A program made the position numbers and the translations under genes. Of a stretch of 64,000 bases of DNA, positions 14,096 through 25,485 are shown piece after piece. The notes under the pieces are model-generated. The model saw only the letters and a list, made by a program, of their open reading frames with translations. It ran no database searches and was not told the origin of the DNA. How positions within the stretch are numbered: the stretch's first letter is position 1; each line of letters starts with the position of its first letter. Origin of the DNA: Glandiceps talaboti (Eukaryota > Hemichordata > Enteropneusta > Spengelidae); the NCBI RefSeq assembly GCF_964340395.1, contig NC_135570.1, forward strand, positions 8,625,322 to 8,689,321, in the 5' to 3' direction.

Positions 14096-15217
14096 ATGGC
14101 AGATGTGGACGATTTCAGTAGTCTGTTCTGGAATGGAAGTATCGACGACCTGCTGGCGGCATTGAACTTGACATCAATTGAAGAATTTTTGGAAAAGTAT
14201 GACTATGAGCATATACTTTCACCCGTCGTCCATCAGTTATCAAGCTCAGCACGAACTGTTTTAACCATATTTTACGTCCTCATCTTTGTTGTTGGTCTCC
14301 TTGGTAACGGCTTGGTGATCGTAGTAGTTGCAGCTAACAAATCCATGCAGACAGTAACTAATGTGTTTATCGTTTCGCTGGCGATATCGGATATAATGAT
14401 TGCCGTGCTCTCAGTGCCATTTACGCTCGTAGAAGCCAGTACAGCTGAGTGGGTAATGGGACTGTTCATGTGTAAGCTGGTGAACTTTATAACAGTCCTC
14501 TCGCTGGTATCAAGTGTACTAACGTTATCGTGCATAGCTATAGATCGCTACTATGCGATTTGTCAACCGCTGAAGACCCGGATAATACACACCACTGCTA
14601 GAGCTGTGAAACTTTTGATTTTTGTCTGGGTGGCCGCTGTAATTATCGCGAGTCCTCTCTTGTTCGTGCACCAGTTGCGAATCATGAGTGGTGTGGTCAC
14701 CGACGATACCTACGTCTTGTGTACGGAGAGCTGGCAGTATCAAGAACAGAAGATAACTTACACTGTTTTCTTAGTGGCGATAACATACGTCGTTCCGTTG
14801 AGTCTTATGATTGTACTTTACCTGCGTATCTATCACCAGTTATGGGTCAAAAACAACGTTGGACCAACAAACTTAGGACAGCAAAACGTCTTGACAACAA
14901 TCAAGTACAAGAAGAAAGCAACCAAGATGTTGATACTTGTCGTAGTTCTGTTTTTTGTCTGTTGGACACCTTACCAAGTCGTTACTGTTAGACGAGAATT
15001 CCCTCCCTTTAAGGATAATGAGACGAATCGCCTTGTTTTAGCTCTGATAACTCTGGTTGCTCTTAGCAACTGTTGCTTAAATCCAATTGTCTACACCTTC
15101 CTCAATGTTAATTTTAAGAAGAGTTTCGTTGCAACTTTGAAATGTAAAAAGGTTAAAATAACGCCTACTCCCAACAACAACACTCAGCAGATTCCGTTAT
15201 CGGGTAGTAATATTTAA
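14096..15217 (+). CDS. QRFP/26RFa receptor-like class A neuropeptide GPCR
   Basis: A 373-residue seven-transmembrane receptor in the plasma membrane, expected to bind an amidated neuropeptide and signal through G proteins. The ATG at 14,096 is chosen because it has A at -3 and G at +4, and a splice acceptor lies just upstream; the same frame has an earlier Met at 14,018. The N-terminus has sequons N13 and N24. TM1 (about 54-80) has G70-N71. TM2 (89-114) has LAISD with D99. C126 and C209 are the conserved TM3-ECL2 disulfide pair. DRY is at 150-152. TM5 is about 221-246. CWTP (289-292) lies in TM6 and NPIVY (329-333) in TM7, followed by a short tail with C350. Shared family text (recalled, not searched) includes MQTVTNVFI, a leucine-rich N-terminal NLT/EEF segment, QLWVKNNVG and KKKATKMLI, all close to vertebrate QRFPR. 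The coding region has no intron, whereas vertebrate QRFPR genes are split. NPFF or orexin-like receptors are the main alternative. Confidence 0.93.
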   Translation: MADVDDFSSLFWNGSIDDLLAALNLTSIEEFLEKYDYEHILSPVVHQLSSSARTVLTIFYVLIFVVGLLGNGLVIVVVAANKSMQTVTNVFIVSLAISDIMIAVLSVPFTLVEASTAEWVMGLFMCKLVNFITVLSLVSSVLTLSCIAIDRYYAICQPLKTRIIHTTARAVKLLIFVWVAAVIIASPLLFVHQLRIMSGVVTDDTYVLCTESWQYQEQKITYTVFLVAITYVVPLSLMIVLYLRIYHQLWVKNNVGPTNLGQQNVLTTIKYKKKATKMLILVVVLFFVCWTPYQVVTVRREFPPFKDNETNRLVLALITLVALSNCCLNPIVYTFLNVNFKKSFVATLKCKKVKITPTPNNNTQQIPLSGSNI

Positions 15218-15448
15218 TATTTAGGGTAATTTTATTTTTTACCGTAGTTACTGGTCAATTATAGAAATGTGTACAAAAGAAAAAACTGAAGAAAAACGAC
15301 AACATTGACTTAGTAGCAGACACTAAGACAACCATAACTAATATCATTCCAGACAATCCCTATTTACACCACTGCATAAGTCGTTGCTGACATTACAACA
15401 CCACCACAATCACCGCTGTTGCCACCACGACCATTACCGTCATTTTCA
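15218..15448. other. Probable GPCR 3' UTR
   Basis: AT-rich, non-coding sequence directly after the TAA. It leads into the trinucleotide array. Confidence 0.4.
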
Positions 15449-15486
15449 TAACCACCACCACCACCACCACCACCACCACCACAACC

Positions 15487-15535
<49 letters not shown>

Positions 15536-15537
15536 CC

Positions 15538-15569
<32 letters not shown>

Positions 15570-15726
15570 CAACACTACAACAGCCACCACCATCAGCACG
15601 CATCATCACTATCACTGCCACTACTACTACTACCACCACCACCACCACCATCACCACCGCCGCCGTCGTCGTCGCCACCACCACCACCACCACCACCACC
15701 ACCACCACCACCACCACCACCACTAC

Positions 15727-15780
<54 letters not shown>

Positions 15781-15800
15781 TATCATCATCATCATCATCC
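15449..15800. repeat. Imperfect CAC/CAA/CAT trinucleotide array
   Basis: Successive blocks of (CCA)n, (CAA)n, (CCA)n, (CAA)n, a mixed section, (CCA)n and (TCA)n. Frames are open on both strands (poly-His/Gln/Ser/Pro and poly-Val/Gly/Asp), which reflects triplet periodicity. It lies 230 bases after the receptor stop and could be within its 3' UTR. Confidence 0.95.
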
Positions 15801-15883
15801 AACATCATCGGCACCACAATTTCAAGAACAACAACTATTACTACTACTCTTGCCTCCAATCCTTCTAGATTGCCGTTGTAAAT

Positions 15884-15889
15884 AATAAA
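15884..15889 (+). terminator. Possible polyadenylation signal
   Basis: AATAAA lies about 670 bases after the receptor stop codon, beyond the trinucleotide array. It is the first canonical hexamer noticed downstream, but such words are frequent in AT-rich DNA. Confidence 0.25.
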
Positions 15890-16214
15890 CATATTTGAGG
15901 TAAAAGTGGTATGTTTAGGTCATGGTCAGGAGACACCGATACTATCGATAGATATTTATGACGTCATCAAATCTAAGAGACCTATGAATAGTTCAAGTGT
16001 TATATATGTCAAGGCCCGTGTTTATCAATTAATGTTTGTGACGTTACAAGATTTTTGTGTCAAAGATTTAAATTGACCTTCATAACTCGTAGTAAATGAC
16101 AATGTGTGAGTGTATGAAATTCGTCAAATAGCACACTACGTTAGTTGGATTGTGTTGAAAACTGTCAACACGTTATCACGTATACAAAAGTACACCCCAC
16201 CGTATACCACACAT

Positions 16215-16380
16215 ATGTATACATACATACATACACACGTACGTACGTACATACATACATACATACATACATACATACATACATACATACATACATACAT
16301 ACATACATACATACATACATACGTACGTACGTACGTACGTACGTACAAACACGTGCACACACACTCACACTCACACACAC
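16215..16380. repeat. Microsatellite (CATA)n with ACGT blocks
   Basis: The (CATA)n core is bounded on both sides by CGTACGTACGTAC, a self-complementary tetranucleotide array. A degenerate CACACTCACAC tail follows. Confidence 0.95.
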
Positions 16381-17950
16381 TGCAAAACACAGTGATTTTG
16401 TTTTGTTTAACATATGTAACTGTGCATTGTGTGTTGAACTAACATATTATTAGCTTTAAGTAAAATATCTATTAAAAAATTTGAAATATATGTACTTCCT
16501 AAATTCGGGATTCACATTTGATTTGTATATATATTGACACTACTAAATTTAAAACGCAGCTGTTCCAACCCATAACTTTCCTGATTACTGTTCTCCGTAT
16601 GACACTACATACGAATTCGAGATATGGCACAATACTTATTTTACAGCAGACATACAGGTTAGACATGATTATATTTGTTATGTGAATTGATTTGCTTCAA
16701 TCAAATATTGACTGGACTGCATCATATAGGCAAACTACTACGTTCTCATTCGCTGACTTTGTCTGATCTTACAAGGAATCCTTATTATAAACTTCGAAAT
16801 GCAATTGGCGTAAACAGAACGACTGTGTTTCTATAGGAACAGAACATGTGTCTGCTGCTACGACATGACAACGAATGAGAAAAGAAATGAGAAACGACCA
16901 TTATTGCAAATATATGATTTTTAAGCTCAGAATGAACTCAAAGTCGTTTATTTTATGAACTTCTATGGTCCTAGGACATCTTTATTTCGCCAACATTTGA
17001 TTGTAAATATTATTGTAAAACTGATGGTTGAATAAAAGATAAGTTGCCAGAAAGTTGTTTATTTACTAATGCTTCTTGTCCTTTCTAAAAAAAGAAGACA
17101 TTCCACAATGTGTCGTCATGTAAACCAAAGAAAGTTCTCCATCACTACTCTTTGTTGCAACATTATCATTTGAATAATTAAGTGTTTCTTTATGTTGATT
17201 AATGTTATTGGTCCCACACTATTTCACAGGAAATAAAATGGTGTAAATATTAACGTTAACTCATTTCAATATGTATCAAATGCATTTATTATCACAATAA
17301 ATTCCTTATCTGTCATCGTGAAACAGTTTTTCGAAAAAGTACAAGTAAGCCTTATTTAAATCCCGGCGTTTTTTTTCAAACTAATGTAGATATGAATGGA
17401 CAAATATGAAAGAACCTTGTGATTAACACTGGCAATGCTGTAGATTTGTGCTATTCTTACATAAGTTAGTCAACAGACATAGTTATTTCGATAAACCGAG
17501 CACGAATTTGTTGAATCAGTGAGATTGTATCAGTTGAGTCTGCTTTCATATTCGTGTATAGTCAAAGCTGAAGCATGTTTTATCTTTATGCTTGGGGGAT
17601 AAAAAGTCATTTCACCAGCCCCAGTAACGTGACCTCTCTAAAGTAGGGTTATACAAATGATACATTTGGCTCAGAAGTCACTAGGGTGAGACATCAAGGG
17701 ATGTTAACAGAGTTAGGAACTTCACATCGCTTGAATAATTGCCCAAACAATGTGTCGTCAGCTAAGATAAAATTGAATAAACCTCTTCGTTGTTGACCTT
17801 TAAACCCAAGGAGACTGATATCGTCATAAATGTATATTCACCATCTATGTATCAACACGACACAGCGTGCAAATGTGTTAAGATATAGTGTATCCTCCCT
17901 CAGCGAGGCACACGAGTTGGATTTCAGAACAAACGTTTCATTTCGTTTCG
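16381..17950. other. Intergenic, nothing recognised
   Basis: AT-rich sequence without a recognisable ORF, RNA gene or element. Confidence 0.45.
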
Positions 17951-18037
17951 TTCTGTTCTGTTCTGTTCTGTTCTGTTCTGTTCTGTACTGTACTGTACTG
18001 TACTGTACTGTACTGTACTGTACTGTACTGTACTGTA
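17951..18037. repeat. Pentanucleotide array (TTCTG)7-(TACTG)10
   Basis: Seven TTCTG units at 17,951-17,985 switch abruptly to ten TACTG units at 17,986-18,035. The units differ by one base, so one mutated unit seems to have been amplified. Confidence 0.97.
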
Positions 18038-19009
18038 CCCATTTATCTAATAATGCGCCCGCCATTCTATTCATACATCCATAGCATCACCATAAACCGC
18101 CAACCCATATATTACCTCTCCATTTTCACACCATGTACCCCTCTTACAGTGAATCTATCTATCCTACCCACCTCCTATGGTGACGTTAACATCATTCCAT
18201 TAACGTCCACCAAATATACATAATCAAATATACATTTTTAAAGATATGAATTTTTCAATAATTTCTTAACAAATACAAACGAGGAGTCGGCATCTGACCA
18301 AGTATGTCAACTTGTAAAGTGAAATGAAAGGTGATCATTTCCCAGCGAGAGAATGTCAGTGAAAAAGTATATGTCAATACTTATTAAAAGGTGGAAGGGC
18401 ATTCGTCATTATATAGTTAACAACAGGAAGCCAATCGAAGTTCTAACTTTAGCAATAGTGTTTATGCAATGTTATTCAACTGCGAGCCCACATAGTGAAT
18501 ATCCACCACAAATATGACATGTCATACCTCAAGACAGGTCTTGAATCTGGGACGACTGTCAGGAAGAATAGAGTAACAGATAAGTAATTGGACCTCATCG
18601 CAGTAAGAGTGACCCCTGAAGCAATACAATTTCATACATGGCATGAACGGTATTGAAAAATTCCACGAACAAATATCATATGAAGCGTCATAATATCTAG
18701 CAGGTTTATTGGTCTAATGGTGGTTGGCTTGTCAGATATGGTATTTTGAAACCCCACACTTGTGTTGCTGTACGCTCTTTTTACACCTATGTTTGTAACC
18801 GGTAAAAACACATTTTTTTTCCTTTTCTTCAATCTTCAATCCTGCCGCTTTAATTATTCATTTTGTGTCATCATATGTATGCAATCATCTGTTGGGTCTG
18901 AACCGCTCATGTAATGATAACAGTTGAAAGATATCCTCCAGGACGTTTTGTTTGTAATTTACAAGCTTCAAGTAGCACTCGCTGACTTTATAATATAAAC
19001 TTTCTACTC
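18038..19009. other. Intergenic, nothing recognised
   Basis: No supported feature was seen. Confidence 0.45.
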
Positions 19010-19335
19010 AAGTGAAAATACTTACAGAAAAATTCATTTAAACTATTCTAATATAATGTTAAAGCTGGTGTACATGTTTTCTTGGACAATTTGTGTTCTG
19101 TCATTGTTAGAACTATTGATTGCTTTGTAGGGAGCTCTTGCATATTATAATAAATAACGTAATCGGATAGCTTATATGTTATATCCTAATACCAGCTTTG
19201 AGTTCAGTTAGGTGCAAGTTATGGTTAAGTATACATTAGTATACGCAGAATACTTTTAATACGTTTAATATGCAGAAATGATTACACCCAAATATATATA
19301 TATATATAGCTTTGTATCCATTTAATAGGAAGGTG
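19010..19335 (+). repeat. Dispersed homologous segment, copy 1 (partner at 54,923)
   Basis: Same-strand similarity to 54,923-55,265 over about 330 bases. Shared words in order are TCAAGTGAAAATACTTA, CATTGTTAGAAC, GATTGC, GTAGGGA, ATCGGAT, TTATATC/TATATCC, TAATACCAG, GTTCAGT, TGCAAGT, TACTTTT and TTACACCCAAATAT or close variants. Homology fades on both sides. There is no ORF, no terminal inverted repeat and no tRNA-like head, so this is either an unclassified interspersed repeat or an old local duplication. Confidence 0.7.
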
Positions 19336-19746
19336 AAATCTGCATATATGCTAAGGAAACAAGAACTTGGTGAAAAACAAGGTTACAATTTGTGGTATTT
19401 GGTTTGCAGTATTTATGTTGAGAAAAAAACATGTAACTTAACATTCAACGTATCGATAATATTGTAATTGTTGATTTGTAGATACATTCCCTTTAAGTAA
19501 TAATACAAGCAGACGTTTTGATTTATAGAACGTTTGCCGCTGTTGTTAAATAACTCTATGTGTAAAGTTCGTATACGACATATGCAGCGATATAAAATGG
19601 GTAATCTAATTTAGAAGGTTCCATACGTGATTTTTATAAATATCTGCCATCAGAACGATGTACTATAACATTTAGTGCATTACACATCTGTCTATACATA
19701 ATAGTATATATTAAAATTGTATTTCAATGACTAACACAGTGTAGTT
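19336..19746. other. Intergenic, nothing recognised
   Basis: No supported feature was seen. Confidence 0.45.
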
Positions 19747-19825
19747 CATACATACATACACACATACATACATACATACATACATACATACATACATACA
19801 TACATACATACATACATACATACAT

Positions 19826-19856
<31 letters not shown>

Positions 19857-19950
19857 TACATACATACATACATACATACATACATACATACATACATACA
19901 TACATACATACATACATACATTCTGTATTCTGTATTCTGTATTCTGTTCT
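19747..19950. repeat. (CATA)n with internal CACA, plus a heptanucleotide array
   Basis: (CATA)n interrupted by (CA)n runs to 19,920. About four units of TTCTGTA follow at 19,921-19,948. Confidence 0.96.
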
Positions 19951-20908
19951 AAAATAACTTGCATGTTTGTAAGTAATTCGTTACGTCTGGAGTCGTCACG
20001 TCTTGCAAGGCAAGCAAATGATATTGAGTCTAAGTTATACTTCCTTCTTAATAATATCATTGCCCATCATCGTGTATGTATATGAATGTCTACGTTGACA
20101 TAGAATGTCATCTTGGGTGATAGCATAGGTCACGGGACCAACAATCATCGATGGCATATAGTCTGAAACTGTGAATGTTAAGATACTTAGGAGACTTCCA
20201 CATAATTATACAAACATGACAACTATGTTAATCGCAATCGCTCTGTTTGTAGTATCCGCCAGGACTGGGTCATTCAACTATCTTGAATTCTGTTTGGGGT
20301 GTTTGGTAGTGCCTCTTGTCAATGCTTGTGAATATTTTCTCACCATATCCACATTTTTGTCGATCCTCCTGATGACTAATCGCAGGTTGAGTTGATACAG
20401 GAATTCTATGTGTTACCGACCGATGATTGATGACAGAGTAAAGTGCTACTGTTATCCTATCGTAAAACCAATAATCGCTTTATTAGCTGTATTGTATAGT
20501 TTGGGTCAACTCTTCCCTTCCCGATTACGCATTTAGCCGAAGGATGTCACGGCTCCAATTTACGACCCAATTTTCGAAATGTATAAAAGTCCCCGTTCGG
20601 ATCAGATGAGAATAAAAGTTTTCTGAAGGGTTACAGAAGCATTTCCCCCATAGAGTTAACCTGGTATAGAATTAGCACAATATTTGGTCATTTTGGATTC
20701 GAAAATAGGTTAGTTTTTATAGTATTTTTTGTAAAGGCTATTTCAAATATTTCCATGGTAACCCCCGATTCTTTTTCTCGATTTTAAATGAGAATGGGTT
20801 GGAGTTTTTGGGAGTTTAAGACTTTTGGTTCTGAGGTAAAGTAAACATTTCCGTTTTCAACAATTTCCACAGAAGCGGCTACAAAAGTAGCGACATAACA
20901 AGTATGAT
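19951..20908. other. Intergenic, nothing recognised
   Basis: A short hydrophobic frame (20,171-20,395, +) shows no family resemblance. Confidence 0.4.
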
Positions 20909-21303
20909 TTACAGTAAGTAGCGGTTCTGGTCGAGTAGAATGACTTTGTTATTCTGGAAGTTCATCAACTTGATATTTGAACAGCTACGTTGTACGCAAA
21001 TTATCCCTTGATAGGGATCAATAACTTTTTTTACTGCATTTTCGTCTGTTTCCTGAGGTGATTTATGAAGACGTGTTGTTTTTGAAGTACAGAATGTGTT
21101 AACACCCATGATAAACACTGTCAACACTACTGTGTCAATGACCTTGTCATATATAGTGTTTATTCCGGTTCTCACCTCTAAGTAGTAGTAACAAAACATA
21201 GGTAATGAAGCGACCCAAAGAACATTTCCACAGTTTGCTAAGTTCAAGCACACCTTGAAGCTAACTCTATCAATAAAGGCTGATGAAATTACACTCTCGG
21301 GAG
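20909..21303 (-). other. Hydrophobic open segment, possible exon
   Basis: Open minus-strand frame without an ATG at its head; the in-frame start used by a naive caller is GTG. It encodes two probable membrane-spanning stretches around VLWVASLPMFCYYYL and VIDTVVLTVFIMGV, then a basic CTSKTTRLHKSP segment. It lies 400 bases downstream, on the same strand, of the better-delimited candidate exon 21,703-21,929. It is not recognised as any family and could be chance. Confidence 0.18.
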
Positions 21304-21702
21304 ATTAAACCTTTCTCCGTGAGGTTTTAAGTTTGTTCAATGTTTAATTTCACGAGCTTACATCACTGTTTACCGGCGGGTTCTATTCCGAATTACTTTC
21401 TGTACGTCTGAGGTACTAGTATACTATATGTGGATAACCACTCTACATGAAATATACACTTAGTCTAGATGTGACATGCTTTCGCAATAAATGAGAAATC
21501 TATACTTTCATGAATATTTTTTTAGCTATGAGAGATTTTTAAAAAACTTTTTAAAACTTGTAATTACACAGTTTAATTACACAGTTTGTAGAACACAATT
21601 TGCCTTCAAGTTGTTTAAAGAAACGTATGCAAAAACTGATTTATTTACAGCTTTCTGGTCATAGGTACATGAAGGTATGGTCTCTAAAAGTAAACAAATC
21701 AC

Positions 21703-21929
21703 CGAAGTTGGAGTTAAAGCTCTTTGGGCTGGACTTAAAATGGCCCTAAAGAGAACGGTACATATACTAAGAATAACTTGAATGTTCGGGCCGAAAGAGC
21801 TAACATTTCCGTCCTGGTCAATCCCGTTCCAACTCAAGGATTTTATACCATTGTAATATTGCACAATATTGATATTGGTTATACTACTGAATAGATTGTG
21901 ATTGGAAACAGACAATTCTCCAATCCAGA
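21703..21929 (-). other. Candidate internal exon, unrecognised protein
   Basis: On the minus strand, TTCTCAATTTCATGTTTGCAG precedes an open 227-base stretch that ends CCAACTTCG|GTGATT. The acceptor is good and the donor weak. The frame (acceptor phase 2, donor phase 0) encodes about 75 residues. A polar part with LSWNGIDQDGNVSSFGP is followed by hydrophobic IQVILSICTVLFRAIL. No family was recognised. The phase is compatible with the hydrophobic segment downstream only if that segment's acceptor is at the CCCGAG near 21,294. Confidence 0.25.
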
Positions 21930-23023
21930 CTGCAAACATGAAATTGAGAATACAGCGCCCTTGCTCAAATTTGGGGTATCATCACCACATAGTACTGTTT
22001 CTTAATTCGTACCGTGTAGACATCGAGGAAGCAGCAGAGCTCTATGATTAACCAGATAGCCTACACCATGTATACCCCCAATGTACACACAGACAGGAAG
22101 TAGAGCGCGCCACCACGGCAAATTGTGGAGAGGCCTATATGTGAAAACCGGAAATCTTCATTGTTTGTGAACTCACATCATATAAAGTCTATATACTATT
22201 ACTAGTACCCGTAACATGTGCATTACCTCAAAAAAATCAATTTATGGCTCGCTCTACGCACCTTTGATATATAAACGTAAGTTTAGTGTACATAGACAAT
22301 GTATGGGTCATCTATTAGTTACTGAATTATTGTATTGACTAAATGTTATTAAAATGTGCGAATGGTGTAGCAGTGACGTATGTTGGAATGGTAGGTCACA
22401 AAGATACACACGAAGGAAGTTGTAAAATGTATAGTACTGTCACAACATGTTTAATTGTCAGTTGATCGTTTTGTTGTAAACAAGGCAAGGTATTCAATCA
22501 CCGCATTAATGAAAGTTAAATGGATATGACACTATCAAGTTACACAAGGGAAGTAAAGAAATGAACTACAACGGTAAATCAACGAAGATAAAATGCTGTT
22601 ACGGAAAAATTACCAAATTGAATATGGTGTTTTGTATATCAAATATAAATGTGAACAATAGCCGTGCCGGGCAGACTAAAAAGAAAATCCAGCTCGTTAA
22701 TCAAGTGGTTCGTAATTAAAATCAGGATACAAACAGTTGAACAGGATAACATTGAATGGCGATTAAAAGGTTCAATGGCAAATGCAAGTTAAATATACCG
22801 TAGTCGAGGCCCTAAAGCCTACAGAGAGAAACCAACCCTGCTAGAAAGTGACGTTCATCTGAATAAATCGTAAACCTGAATACAGGCATTAAATATTTCC
22901 CCAACAACAGTATATTGAGAAGGCTGTTCCAGAACTTATATATATAATAATTAACAGAAGTCTGGATAAACAATATCGGGTAATGTTATTGAGCAATTAT
23001 TAGAAATCGAATCTATGTAAGTT
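21930..23023. other. Intergenic, nothing recognised
   Basis: No supported feature was seen. Confidence 0.45.
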
Positions 23024-23117
23024 TATGTATGTATGTATGTATGTATGTATGTATGTATGTATGTATGTATGTATGTATGTATGTATGTATGTATGTATGT
23101 ATGTATGTATGTATGTA

Positions 23118-23153
<36 letters not shown>

Positions 23154-23355
23154 CGTGCGTGCGTATGTGTACGTGTGTATGTATGTATGTATGTATGTAT
23201 GTATGTATGTATGTATGTATGTATGTATGTATGTATGTATGCATGTATGTATGTATGTATGTATGTATGTATGTATGTATGTATGTATGTATGTATGTAT
23301 GTATGTATGTATGTATGTATGTATGCATACATGAGTGTGTGTGTGTACGTATGTG
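23024..23355. repeat. Long compound (TATG)n-(TG)n-(TATG)n array
   Basis: Two TATG arrays (about 25 and 38 units) are separated by (TG)n and (CGTG)n. A short tail of GTGTGTACGTATG closes it. Confidence 0.97.
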
Positions 23356-25192
23356 ATAAAGTATGTCTGTATTTCAGCATATTAATGTAAACTTTATTTT
23401 CATCATCTCATTTCATTATAATGAGATGATCGTTTGTGTCCATTCTATTTCTAAACAACCTTCATGACACTGTCAAAAGTGTAAATTCATGATAGATTTT
23501 GTCATTACACCTAAAAGTGCTAAATACCAAATACAAAGTTTGTCAATTACAACAACCGCCATTTTCACGATTATTTACAGAGACCACTCTAGCTTGCATA
23601 TACAGAATTTGAAACTCTAACTGGCAAATTAGTATCAATACCTAGATTGCTAATTACAGAACTGGGAGCCCCAACAAGGCGTTTGTTTGTTAGGGAAGAT
23701 GCTAATATGTAACAAGTGATGTAAACCAACCACTTTTTAATTGATCAGTCTATAGTTGTTGTCATTACCATAGCAACCAACAGTATTTGCCCATGATGAT
23801 ACCATTAAATTCGTAAATAATAAGTGAGCATGGAGCGTTATTGAATTGGGTAACAAAATTGATCCGACAGGACTAAGTAGCAAGGGATGATACATGAATA
23901 ATTCAAATTAGAGCATGGAAACATAATTGTCAAAAACTGCTAGGGATAACCATTTGCTGTTTAGCGGGGTAAGGTTTGATGAATTGGACCGTCTCTACTT
24001 ATGATGGATAGGTCTGTATCCGATGATATTTGTTTGTCTATACTCTTTCATTTGTAGACAAGTTTGAGTATCTCACTATGTCAAAGGTTTTCATTCAAAC
24101 CATCTATCAAAGGTTTTCATTCAAACCATCTATCTTTATCATCATACTATTTGGCGGGATTTTGAATTTCAACAGCTGAGTTGTAAATTCTATGAAAAAC
24201 GATATTGATCTTTTTCAACTTGCAAAAATATTTGTAAATAACCTAAATGGATTGTTTTCTATGGTCGACCTTAGGGATTGCTGTGTGAGATAGGAGTTGT
24301 ATGTCAGGTGCCATCTTTGAATAAATAATTGACATCGAAATGTATATGTGATGCTGTTCACCTGTATCTGTGTTCCTAATTGCCATGATGCATCTTCCAA
24401 GAACAGTGTATTTGCGTTTGCAATGGCTGCCAAAACAAGCTAAGATATTGTAGATATTTAAAACTCCCGTTTAGATTTGGATTGGATACTCCTTTTCCAG
24501 TATCTCTAGAAACACCCGGATGTAAAAATCCAGGGTCTCACAGAGGTCATGGAAGTGATGACAGTTGTAACTTTAAGCAGACCCAACATCGCAATCGACT
24601 AAACTCCTTTCTTAATAGGTGGAACGGTATACGTCTATATTTTGATTGCAAGGCAATAATTAATTTCATCATTTTCAAAGCGTCTTGCGCACATCCCATC
24701 TGCTCTCTTAACAGATGGAAAGTTACGCGTTTTTAGTTTGATTGCAAGACAAAATGTAACATGTAAAGTGTTACTTTCACGAATTTCATTTTTAAGGCTA
24801 CCAAATGACAAACCAAATGTATTGTATATGTAATAAAACCCAGATCTCTGCTCAGTAATCCTACCTTGGGCAGAGATTGGTAAGCAGTCTTTCGCCTTTA
24901 TACGGCAAATCAGATTAAAGGCTATGCGACAGATTTTAGTCGTGAATTATGTATGACAATAACACTTAGAGTAGGAATTTATAGCCATGATTAAATTTAG
25001 GCTCGTATCATATGTATGTCCTCTTCCTCGCTGATATACAATTTGGATTATTTCAATAATTCATGTACAGGTCAATACATTTTACACTTTTTGCACAGCA
25101 GTCGTCCAATCCAAAAACGTGGCCTCGAAAAAAATTAGGTTTAGGTGCAGTTTTATAAGACAGGGAATCAACCGATAAATTACTCACTCACT

Positions 25193-25193
<1 letters not shown>
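23356..25193. other. Intergenic with a small tandem duplication
   Basis: An exact 26-bp direct duplication lies at 24,081-24,106 and 24,107-24,132. Otherwise nothing is recognised. Confidence 0.5.

Positions 25194-25222
<29 letters not shown>
25194..25222. repeat. (GATT)7 microsatellite
   Basis: Seven GATT units are followed by a short inverted AATCAATCAAT stretch. Confidence 0.95.
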
Positions 25223-25224
<2 letters not shown>

Positions 25225-25289
25225 CGAGTAATCAATCAATGTCTTAGTTAATCATCTGATTCAGTTTTTAGTCAATCATCACGATTTTA

Positions 25290-25485
25290 CCACCAATACC
25301 ACCACCACCACCACCACCACCACTATCACCACCACCATCATCACCACCACCACCACCGCCACCACCACCACTATCACCACCACCATCACCACCACCACCA
25401 CCACCACCACCACCATCACCACTATCACCACCACCACTATCACCACCACCATCACCACCACCACCACCACCACCATCACCACCAT
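25290..25485. repeat. Imperfect (CAC/CAT)n trinucleotide array
   Basis: CAC triplets with interspersed ATC and TAT triplets. The poly-Val minus-strand frame across it is an artefact. Confidence 0.95.

Noticed and set aside
14272-14991. Minus-strand and frame-shifted ORFs inside the GPCR
   Set aside because: Shadows of the receptor coding sequence without their own motifs.
15364-15892. Poly-His/Gln/Ser/Pro and poly-Val/Gly/Asp proteins
   Set aside because: Trinucleotide repeat translations in multiple frames on both strands.
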